Shown here piece by piece: positions 1-5,918 of a stretch of 17,152 nucleotides of DNA. The stretch covers positions 1-17,152 of the forward strand of contig CAYRIZ010000046.1 in assembly GCA_964424565.1 (NCBI GenBank), written 5' to 3'. The number at the start of each line of letters is the position of its first letter. Positions within the stretch are counted from its first letter, which is position 1. Position numbers and translations under genes: made by a program. Source of the DNA: Avisuccinivibrio sp964424565. Its GTDB lineage: Bacteria; Pseudomonadota; Gammaproteobacteria; Enterobacterales; Succinivibrionaceae. The notes beneath the pieces were generated by a model. It worked only from the letters and a program-made list of their open reading frames with translations, did not search any database and was not told the origin of the DNA.

Positions 1-504
1 CCCTTGCTGGAAGTGGGTTTATCAGGATTTTCTTATCCCGAAAGTCGAGTTATTAAAGACTACGGTGGAATAGATATTACTACAACTCAATTACAAAGCT
101 CGGCAAATAATACTCAAATGATAGAATTCAGTGAGGGTGATATTCTGATATCAAATATCAGACCATATCTCAAAAAATGTTGGCTTGCTGAGTGTGATGG
201 TAAATGTGGGACGGATATTTTGGTTCTTAGACCAAACAAACTGGTTGAACCTTATTTCTTATATCTTCTCATTGCTAATGATGATTTTTTTGATTATGTC
301 ATGCAGGGAGCAAAAGGCACAAAAATGCCCCGTGGTGACAAAAAACATATTTTAGCAAGACAAGTAATGTTACCACCTTTAGCGTTACAAAAAACCATTA
401 CACGGTTTTTCAAAGAATTGAATATAAAAATCACTTTAGTAAATAAGCAGACAGAGAAACTTCAACGTCTTAAAAAAGCCCTGATGCAGCAGATGTTTGT
501 TTGA
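1..504 (+). CDS. hsdS: Type I restriction-modification specificity subunit, C-terminal part (5' end outside window)
   Basis: HsdS supplies DNA target recognition for a type I restriction-modification complex with HsdM and HsdR. The reading frame is open from base 1, so the gene almost certainly begins upstream; the TTG at base 4 is not a convincing start. What remains (about 167 codons) matches the second half of an HsdS: a target-recognition domain with the segment GDILISNIRPYLKKCW, a stretch around GTKMPRGDKKHI, then the conserved LPPLALQKTITRF region and a coiled coil ending LQRLKKALMQQMFV, a typical authentic HsdS C-terminus. The DNA is clearly AT-rich and uses A/T-ending codons, unlike every other gene here, which points to horizontal acquisition. 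It runs towards the convergent uvrC, and no HsdR or HsdM is visible downstream. Family call is firm; whether the full gene is intact cannot be judged. Confidence 0.85.
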   Translation, partial: PLLEVGLSGFSYPESRVIKDYGGIDITTTQLQSSANNTQMIEFSEGDILISNIRPYLKKCWLAECDGKCGTDILVLRPNKLVEPYFLYLLIANDDFFDYVMQGAKGTKMPRGDKKHILARQVMLPPLALQKTITRFFKELNIKITLVNKQTEKLQRLKKALMQQMFV

Positions 505-550
505 GATCTGCAAATCCTCAAAAACTGATTACGCAGACCACCCTCACAAT

Positions 551-569
551 GGACCGCCAGGAGCGGTCC
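551..569. other. Hairpin in the hsdS/uvrC convergent gap
   Basis: GGACCGC and GCGGTCC form a perfect 7-bp stem with loop CAGGA, 29 bases beyond the uvrC stop and 46 bases beyond the hsdS stop. No T-run follows on either strand, so it is not a classical intrinsic terminator. It may protect the 3' end of the uvrC mRNA. It lies just on the GC-rich side of the composition change after hsdS. Confidence 0.4.
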
Positions 570-597
570 ACCGCGGCAGATCCGCCCGCTCCTCACC

Positions 598-2574
598 TCA
601 GCCGTGCAGTGCATCGTAAATCTTCTGTGCCAGCTCCCGGCTGATCCCGGGCACCTTGGCCAGTTCATCCACGCCGGCCCGCATGATTTCCTGCCGCCCG
701 CCCAGATGTCTGAGCAGAGCCTGCCGGCGTTTGGGACCTATGCCGGCAATATTCTCCAGTGCCGAGGTGGTACGGGCCTTCAGCCGGCGCCCGCGGTGGC
801 CGGTGATGGCAAAGCGGTGGCTTTCATCGCGTATATGCAGTACCAGCTGCAGTGCCGGATCGGCCAGGGTCAGATGATATTCCTCATGAGTAAAGCCGCG
901 GATCAGCGTTTCCAGGCCTTCCTTACGGCCTTCTCCCTTGGCTACGGCCACAATAAGCGGCACGGGAATCCCGGCTTGGGCAAAGGCCGGTGCTATCACT
1001 TCCTCCGCCTGCGCAAGCTGCCCGCGTCCGCCGTCAATAAAGATGATGTCAGGCCGTTCTCCGGAGGCGGGATCGCGGTAACGCCTGGTTAAAACCTGAT
1101 GCATGGCCGCAAAATCATCGCCTGGGGTAATGCCCTCTATATTAAAACGCCGGTAACGGGAAGTCTCGGGACCGTTCCTGCCGAACACCACACAGGAGGC
1201 CACGGTCAGTTCACCCTGAGTGTGCGAGATGTCAAAGCATTCCATGCGCTGTACATTCCGGATCTGCAGGATCTGCTCCAGCTGCTCAATGCGCATTTTG
1301 GCCGTGGAGCCGGCGGCCAGTCTGGCCTTGAGGCCGGCCTGGGCATTGTCATGGGCCAGACGCAGATATCCGGCCCGCTCGGCTATGACCTTAAAGGAGA
1401 ACTTCACCTCACGCCCGCAGAGCTGACTGATGGCCTGCTCGAGTACGGCTGTATCCTCAATTTCTTCATCGAGCACAATTTCGCGGGGAAAGAGCATGGC
1501 TCGGCTGTCATTTAAGTAAAACTGCGTTAAAAATGCGGACAGCAGTTCATTTTCCGAGCCGTCAGGCGGCAGTTTGGGATAGTACGAGCGGGTGCCCAGA
1601 ATACGTCCCTGCCGGATAAAGAGTACATGCACGCAGGCAAAGCCGCCGCCGGAGGCATGGCCTATGACATCAAGATCCAGCATCTGCGCTGAGGAGACGG
1701 ACTGGGATTCCTGTACCCGACGCAGGGCAAGCAGCTGATCGCGCACCACAGCCGCTTCTTCAAACTCCAGGGCATCTGAATGCTGCTGCATCCGCTCCGT
1801 CAGGGAATTGAGCAGTTCCTGACTGCGCCCGCTCAAAAAGAGTTTAATCAGCTCCACCTGCTCCCTGTAGTGCTGCTCCTGTTTGGGAGTCATGGGCACG
1901 CAGGGCGCCAGGCACCTGCCGATCTGGGCGAGCAGACAGGGCCGTGAGCGGTGCTCATAAATATTGGAGGGGCACTGCCTAATGGGAAAGATCTTCTGCA
2001 GGATGCGTAAACTGTCCTTGACGGCTGAGCTGTCCGGAAAAGGTCCGAAATAGTCCCCTGCCACCCGCCGGGGTCCGCGGTGACTAAACAGTGCCGGATG
2101 CTTCTCCCGGGTAAGCAGTATATAAGGATAGGATTTGTCATCGCGCAGCAGGATGTTGTAGCGCGGCTGATACTGCTTGATGAGGTTGTTCTCCAGGATC
2201 AGCGCCTCAGTCTCCGAAAAGGTCACCGTAAATTCAATATGCGCTATATGGGAGACCAGAGCCCGGGTCTTGCCTGACACCTGTTTGGCAAAATACTGCG
2301 AGAGGCGCTTTTTCAGATCCTTGGCTTTGCCTACGTAGATCACCGTGCCTTTGGCATCATACATGCGGTATGAACCGGGGCGGCCGGGCACGGTCCGCAG
2401 AAATTCCCTGGCATCAAAGCCGGATGTGGCACCGTCAGCGGCGGGGATGTTGTCAGTCTGCACCCCGGGCAGATCGGTCAGATCTTCCCGGCGCCCGGCG
2501 CTTTTGACTGTTTTGGGGGCAGAGCCGGCGGGTGAGGGCGGCCTGCGGGGAGGATCTTTGGGGGCTGTGCTCAT
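598..2574 (-). CDS. uvrC: UvrABC excinuclease subunit C
   Basis: UvrC makes both incisions flanking a bulky DNA lesion after UvrA/UvrB loading in nucleotide excision repair. The 658-residue product shows the family's domains in order. An N-terminal GIY-YIG nuclease has GSYRMYD and VIYVGKAKDLKKRL around residues 67-90. A Cys-rich segment contains RSRPCLLAQIGRCLAPC. A UVR helix hairpin (ALEFEEAAVVRDQL) binds UvrB. The RNase H-like C-terminal nuclease has RMECFDISH, IFIDGGRGQL and HIRDESH, and tandem helix-hairpin-helix motifs (IAGIGPKRRQALL, VPGISRELAQKI) end the protein. I chose the ATG at 2574, preceded by AGAAGAG; a TTG at 2637 would also be in frame but lies beside the terminator. Compared with E. 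coli UvrC there is an extra N-terminal tail of about 50 residues, rich in Pro, Ala and Arg. An internal GTG at 2463 would shorten it. The gene is downstream of metQ, separated by a terminator. Confidence 0.96.
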   Translation of the reverse strand: MSTAPKDPPRRPPSPAGSAPKTVKSAGRREDLTDLPGVQTDNIPAADGATSGFDAREFLRTVPGRPGSYRMYDAKGTVIYVGKAKDLKKRLSQYFAKQVSGKTRALVSHIAHIEFTVTFSETEALILENNLIKQYQPRYNILLRDDKSYPYILLTREKHPALFSHRGPRRVAGDYFGPFPDSSAVKDSLRILQKIFPIRQCPSNIYEHRSRPCLLAQIGRCLAPCVPMTPKQEQHYREQVELIKLFLSGRSQELLNSLTERMQQHSDALEFEEAAVVRDQLLALRRVQESQSVSSAQMLDLDVIGHASGGGFACVHVLFIRQGRILGTRSYYPKLPPDGSENELLSAFLTQFYLNDSRAMLFPREIVLDEEIEDTAVLEQAISQLCGREVKFSFKVIAERAGYLRLAHDNAQAGLKARLAAGSTAKMRIEQLEQILQIRNVQRMECFDISHTQGELTVASCVVFGRNGPETSRYRRFNIEGITPGDDFAAMHQVLTRRYRDPASGERPDIIFIDGGRGQLAQAEEVIAPAFAQAGIPVPLIVAVAKGEGRKEGLETLIRGFTHEEYHLTLADPALQLVLHIRDESHRFAITGHRGRRLKARTTSALENIAGIGPKRRQALLRHLGGRQEIMRAGVDELAKVPGISRELAQKIYDALHG

Positions 2575-2635
2575 GATGCTCTTCTGCTGTGACCTGCCGG
2601 CAGAACTGGCGGGCTCCGCCGACCTTGGGTGCTGC

Positions 2636-2667
2636 AAAAAAAGATCCGCACACAGCGGACCTTTTTT
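2636..2667 (-). terminator. Rho-independent terminator after metNIQ
   Basis: Read on the minus strand, GGTCCGC-TGTGT-GCGGATC forms a 7-bp stem (one G-T wobble), flanked by an A-run upstream and T7 downstream, the classical intrinsic terminator. It sits 86 bases past the metQ stop and 62 bases before the chosen uvrC start, so it should separate metNIQ transcription from uvrC. The A/T flanks are symmetric, so it could work in both directions, with one A-C mismatch on the plus strand. Confidence 0.85.
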
Positions 2668-2698
2668 CTACATGTTTTCTACATGAAATTTGAAGGCA

Positions 2699-2718
2699 GC
2701 AGACTGCAGCCAGTCTGC
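2699..2718. repeat. Perfect inverted repeat in the metQ 3' untranslated region
   Basis: GCAGACTG and CAGTCTGC form an 8-bp perfect stem with a 4-base loop (CAGC). The 13-mer GCAGCCAGTCTGC (2706-2718) recurs exactly at 17125-17137 in another intergenic region, where it again belongs to a CAGTCTGC/GCAGACTG hairpin. No T-run follows. It may be an mRNA 3'-end stabiliser or a small dispersed repeat. Confidence 0.5.
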
Positions 2719-2734
2719 AACTGGGCAGTCTTAC

Positions 2735-2767
2735 CTGCCTGCCAGGCCTTTATTAAAAGGCAGGCAG
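2735..2767. other. Inverted repeat spanning the metQ stop codon
   Basis: CTGCCTGCC (2735-2743) and GGCAGGCAG (2759-2767) are perfect 9-base complements around the metQ stop (TAA, 2753-2755), with a 15-base loop. No T-run follows. With the hairpin at 2699-2718 and the terminator at 2636-2667, the metQ message would end in three successive stem-loops. Confidence 0.4.
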
Positions 2768-3535
2768 TACGGCACCTGCGTATTTCTCTTCTATGAACTT
2801 GCGGGTCTCATCGGACTGCAGGACCTTGACCAGAGCCTGCATATCCTCGCTTTGGGCATTATCCGGACGGGACACCAGAATGTTCACATAAGGGGACTCC
2901 GCACCTTCAATCACTATGGCATCGCGGTTGGGCACCAGATCGGCCTGCATGGCGAAATTGGTGTTGATCACGCCCAGAGTGAGGTCATCGAGGGCACGCG
3001 GCAGCTGAGCGGCTTCCAGCTCCCTGATGTCGAGGTCTTTGGGGTTGTCCACTATATCCATCACGGTGGCAGTAATGTTGTCAGGATCGGCCAGTTTGAT
3101 TAAACCTGCAGTCTGCAGGAGCAGCAGTGCTCTGCCGCCGTTGGTAGGATCGTTGGGGATGCCCACCTTGGCGCCCTGCTGCACTTCATCCAAAGTCTTG
3201 ACGTTCTTGGAGTAAATACCCATAGGCTCAATGTGTACTGAGCAGACCTCAACCAGGTTTACGCCATGATCGCTGACAAAGGTCTCCAGATAAGGACGAT
3301 GCTGGAAGTAATTGCAGTCAAGATCGCCGTCATCAGTGGCCAGATTGGGCTGCACGTAGTCATTGAACTCGACAATTTTCAGATCTACGCCCTGCTGAGC
3401 CAGCATAGGCTTGACGAATTCCATCACCTCACCGTGAGGGACCGGAGTTACACCGACGGAAAGTTCGCCTGCCTGAGCGGCAGCGCAGGCTGCAAAAACG
3501 GAAAGAGCAGCAGCCAATGCTGAAATCTTGTTCAT
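2753..3535 (-). CDS. metQ: Methionine ABC transporter substrate-binding protein
   Basis: MetQ (NlpA family) captures methionine in the periplasm and delivers it to MetI/MetN. The 260-residue protein starts with a clear signal peptide (K4 followed by a hydrophobic Ala-rich core) and continues with the family's opening strand ELSVGVTPVPHGEVMEFVKP. Further family segments are the DDGDLDCNYFQHRPYLE region, GAKVGIPNDPTNGGRALLLLQ, LDIRELEAAQLPRALDD, INTNFAMQADLVP and ESPYVNILVSRP. The signal region reads VFAACAAAQAGE: a Cys is present, but the -3 residue is Phe, a poor lipobox, and AQA-GE suits signal peptidase I, so the protein may be soluble rather than a lipoprotein. The ATG at 3535 has an AGGAG ribosome site 7-8 bases upstream. 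It follows metI after 290 bases, an unusually long gap for this operon, with a hairpin and a possible internal promoter inside it. Confidence 0.93.
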   Translation of the reverse strand: MNKISALAAALSVFAACAAAQAGELSVGVTPVPHGEVMEFVKPMLAQQGVDLKIVEFNDYVQPNLATDDGDLDCNYFQHRPYLETFVSDHGVNLVEVCSVHIEPMGIYSKNVKTLDEVQQGAKVGIPNDPTNGGRALLLLQTAGLIKLADPDNITATVMDIVDNPKDLDIRELEAAQLPRALDDLTLGVINTNFAMQADLVPNRDAIVIEGAESPYVNILVSRPDNAQSEDMQALVKVLQSDETRKFIEEKYAGAVLPAF

Positions 3536-3589
3536 GTTAAAGCTCCTATAAACCCAGAATTTTTTGAGGGGGTTTTACGCATGAAAATA

Positions 3590-3618
3590 TTTTTAGAGCA
3601 TGAGCGGCCGCTTTGCAA
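3590..3618 (-). promoter_or_regulatory. Possible internal promoter for metQ
   Basis: On the minus strand TTGCAA (3613-3618), a 17-base spacer and TAAAAA (3590-3595) give a weak -35/-10 pair (4 of 6 matches each) about 55 bases before the metQ start. The spacer contains the palindrome GCGGCCGC. The correct spacing and the long metI-metQ gap make it plausible; sequence quality is modest. Confidence 0.3.
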
Positions 3619-3793
3619 GCCCCCACAAGCGGAATTTTGGGGCTCTGACACAGATTCCGGCTGCTGCACCAAAAACAAGCAGCACTATCTGCCCCGCCGC
3701 CGGCCGTAAAAGACCTAAAGACCTGCAGAGGCATATGCAGCAGGATGAAGGAAAAGCGGCAGAGCAGAACAAGCCCTGCCTGCGGTGAGGGTA

Positions 3794-3819
3794 GAGCCGG
3801 AGCAGCTCAGCTCCGGCTC
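3794..3819. other. Stable hairpin in the metI-metQ gap
   Basis: GAGCCGGAG and CTCCGGCTC form a perfect, GC-rich 9-bp stem with an 8-base loop, starting 6 bases after the metI stop. There is no T-run on the minus strand, so it is probably a processing or stabilising structure (or weak attenuator) rather than a terminator. It could set different metNI and metQ transcript levels. Confidence 0.5.
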
Positions 3820-3825
3820 CTGCAG

Positions 3826-4509
3826 TCAGCGGTGATCGAAATAACGGGTCAGCAGATCACCCAGCCACTGCACCACCTGCACCATCACAATCAGCACTAC
3901 CACGGTGGAGATCATGACGTCGGCGCGGAAGCGCATGTAACCGTAACGTATGGCCAGATCGCCCAGTCCGCCGCCGCCTATGGTGCCGGCCATGGCCGAG
4001 AAGCCTATGATCACTATCACCGTAATGGTGAAGTTCTGTATGAGTTCAGGCATGGCCTCGGGAATGAGTACCCGGCGCACAATCTGCCAGGGCGTGGCCC
4101 CCATGGAGTCGGCGGCTTCAATCAGTCCCTGCGGCACGGTGCGCAGCGAGGTTTCCACCAGACGCCCCAGAAAGGGAATGGTGCCTATGGTCAGCGGCAC
4201 TATGGCGGCAGTGGTACCTATGGAGGTGCCCACAATAAATTTGGTAAAAGGAATGATGGCCACCATCAGGATAATAAAGGGAATGGAGCGCAGGGCATTG
4301 ACCACCGCGGCCAGAATGCCGTAAAAGCGCGGGCTGTCCCAGAAATAGCCCCGGGAAGTGACCAGCAGCAGCACGCCCAGCGGTACGCCCACCACTATGG
4401 AAACCAGAGAAGCCACGAAGACCATGTACAGGGTCTCCAGACTGGCGTTGTACAGCAGTCCCCCTATACGGGAGAGCTGATCAAAATTCAGAAAGCTGTC
4501 TGCGTTCAT
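3826..4509 (-). CDS. metI: Methionine ABC transporter permease
   Basis: MetI forms the inner-membrane channel of the methionine importer as a homodimer. The 227-residue protein has about five hydrophobic segments (roughly 23-50, 64-90, 93-118, 158-182, 195-217). It carries the cytoplasmic EAA coupling loop at about 131-153, EAADSMGATPWQIVRR followed by VLIPEAMP, which docks on MetN. The sequence NALRSIPFIILMVAIIPFTK before it is characteristic of this permease family. Length matches the usual 217-230 residues. The ATG at 4509 lies inside the 3' end of metN (29-base overlap), so translational coupling is likely. A strong hairpin follows the stop codon. Confidence 0.95.
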   Translation of the reverse strand: MNADSFLNFDQLSRIGGLLYNASLETLYMVFVASLVSIVVGVPLGVLLLVTSRGYFWDSPRFYGILAAVVNALRSIPFIILMVAIIPFTKFIVGTSIGTTAAIVPLTIGTIPFLGRLVETSLRTVPQGLIEAADSMGATPWQIVRRVLIPEAMPELIQNFTITVIVIIGFSAMAGTIGGGGLGDLAIRYGYMRFRADVMISTVVVLIVMVQVVQWLGDLLTRYFDHR

Positions 4510-5545
4510 CGTAACCCAGTACCTCTACTTTATGCACGCGGCGCCTGAATTCGGCTATGGCCCGCTCTATTTCCTCACGGGTGCCGCATATTTCAACTTC
4601 CATGATGCCAAAAGGCACATTTTGAATATGGTCAATGTTGCCGGCCAGCAGGGAAATGGTGACATCACATTCTTTGGCCACTTCCACTATCACCGGCGCA
4701 TCGGCCTTGGCGCCGAGGAAAATCAACTCCACCACCGCCTTGGCACCTTCGCGGTATTCAGGCACCACCTCGGTGTGCTTCAGCAGGGCCGGCAGGCCGC
4801 GGCGCACGGCAGCCGACACCAGGCGCATGGTCAGCTCCTGTTTGGGATCGGAGAAGACTTCCAGGCACGAGCCCATCTCTATGATCACACCGCCGTCAAT
4901 CACTGCCACGCGATCGCAGCATTCCTTGATGACTTCCATCTGATGGGTAATGATCACTATGGTCAGATTGAGCTTCCGGCGCAGGGAAGTCAGCAGTTCC
5001 AAAATGGAACTGGTGGTCTTGGGATCGAGGGCGGAGGTGGCCTCATCACACAACAGCACCTCGGGATTGGAAGCCAGGGCACGGGCTATGCCTACACGCT
5101 GCTTCTGACCGCCGGAGAGCTGGGACGGATACATGCCGGCCTTGTCGGAGAGTTCCACCATTTCCAGCAGCTCTGCCACCCTCATGTTTATGGCAGATTC
5201 ACTCATGCCGCCGGCCAGACGCAGCGGAAAAGCCACATTGTCCGCCACGGTGGCCGAGGAGAGCAGATTGAAGCTCTGGAAAATCATGCCTATATGCCGG
5301 CGGGCTTCCCGCAGCTGTGCTTCAGTCATGGCGGTCAGATCCTGACCATTGACTTCCACCCGGCCGCCGGTAGGCCGCTCCAGCATGTTGATGATGCGAA
5401 TAAGGGTTGACTTGCCTGCACCGGACAGACCGATGACGCCGAATATTTCGCCTTTGTTGACCTCCAGCGAAATATCGCGCAGGGCCCGGACTTCTTTGGC
5501 CGTACCCGGGGCATATGTCTTTTCAATATGAGTAAGTTTGATCAC
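4481..5545 (-). CDS. metN: Methionine ABC transporter ATP-binding protein
   Basis: MetN hydrolyses ATP to drive methionine uptake through MetI. In 354 residues it shows Walker A GLSGAGKS (39-46), Q-loop Q90, signature LSGGQKQR (143-150), Walker B VLLCDE (163-168), the D-loop SALD and H-loop H201. The C-terminal part (about 265-345) is the NIL domain, which in this family binds methionine and causes trans-inhibition; it includes KAVVELIFLGAKADAPVI and NVPFGIMEVEICG. The start is a GTG at 5545 with AAAGGA about 7-8 bases upstream; the N-terminus MIKLTHIEKTY fits homologues. It is the first gene of metN-metI-metQ, with an extended -10 promoter upstream. I see no convincing MetJ box or SAM riboswitch, so regulation is open. 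Confidence 0.96.
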   Translation of the reverse strand: MIKLTHIEKTYAPGTAKEVRALRDISLEVNKGEIFGVIGLSGAGKSTLIRIINMLERPTGGRVEVNGQDLTAMTEAQLREARRHIGMIFQSFNLLSSATVADNVAFPLRLAGGMSESAINMRVAELLEMVELSDKAGMYPSQLSGGQKQRVGIARALASNPEVLLCDEATSALDPKTTSSILELLTSLRRKLNLTIVIITHQMEVIKECCDRVAVIDGGVIIEMGSCLEVFSDPKQELTMRLVSAAVRRGLPALLKHTEVVPEYREGAKAVVELIFLGAKADAPVIVEVAKECDVTISLLAGNIDHIQNVPFGIMEVEICGTREEIERAIAEFRRRVHKVEVLGYDERRQLSEF

Positions 5546-5622
5546 AAAATGATCCTTTCGTTGTGCAGACCTGAGGGGCGGACTGCATATTTTTCAATAA
5601 GCTTATATCTGAGGGGAAAATC

Positions 5623-5631
5623 ATTATAGCA
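5623..5631 (-). promoter_or_regulatory. Extended -10 promoter for metNIQ
   Basis: On the minus strand the sequence TGCTATAAT is a perfect TGn-TATAAT extended -10 element, about 78 bases before the metN GTG. No good -35 box lies 16-18 bases upstream, which extended -10 promoters tolerate. Transcription would start near 5616 and read through the CCCCTCAG repeats. Confidence 0.65.
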
Positions 5632-5801
5632 CCATTGCGAAAGCGGCCTGCGCCTGGCACCGCGGCGGAGCAGTGAGAATAAAATGCAACAGCCGCCGCC
5701 AGCTGCTCTGCCCGCAGACCGGGCACGGCCGGCAGTTACCGCCTGCAGGATCATGGTTTGCTGCTTTATGTCGCCTTTACCCGGGCCTTATATTTTTTGT
5801 A

Positions 5802-5830
5802 TTGAGTTGCATCCGAGCCGGCATTAAAAT
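5802..5830 (+). promoter_or_regulatory. Sigma-70-type promoter for the 492-residue membrane protein gene
   Basis: TTGAGT (5802-5807), a 17-base spacer and TAAAAT (5825-5830) match the -35/-10 consensus at optimal spacing. The predicted start is near 5837, giving a leader of about 80 bases before the ATG at 5919. Confidence 0.6.
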
Positions 5831-5918
5831 TAAGCACAATATGCCGCAGCTAAAGTCACTGTCTGTGTCTATAAGCTCTGCGGCAGAGCGGTCAGGATGC
5901 ATGAGGGGAGGAGATGAG

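Larger units (their letters stand above)
5546..5918. other. Divergent intergenic region between metN and the 492-residue membrane protein gene
   Basis: These 373 bases carry a promoter for each direction (see separate entries). The metN leader contains two direct copies of CCCCTCAG (minus strand; plus-strand positions 5571-5578 and 5610-5617) and the 10-base palindrome ATAAGCTTAT (5598-5607) between them. No coding potential is supported: open frames upstream of 5919 lack a ribosome site and resemble no protein I know. Confidence 0.6.

Noticed and set aside
3745..4548. Long plus-strand open frame opposite metI
   Set aside because: Its His/Gly/Gln-rich translation is the typical antisense shadow of a membrane protein gene; metI on the other strand has full family motifs.
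4532..5410. 292-codon plus-strand open frame opposite metN
   Set aside because: Entirely antisense to metN with a biased His/Gly/Gln composition and no recognisable motif.
5546..5640. MetJ box or SAM riboswitch upstream of metN
   Set aside because: No tandem AGACGTCT-like boxes better than about 4 of 8 matches were found, and the leader of about 70 bases is too short for the common SAM riboswitch.
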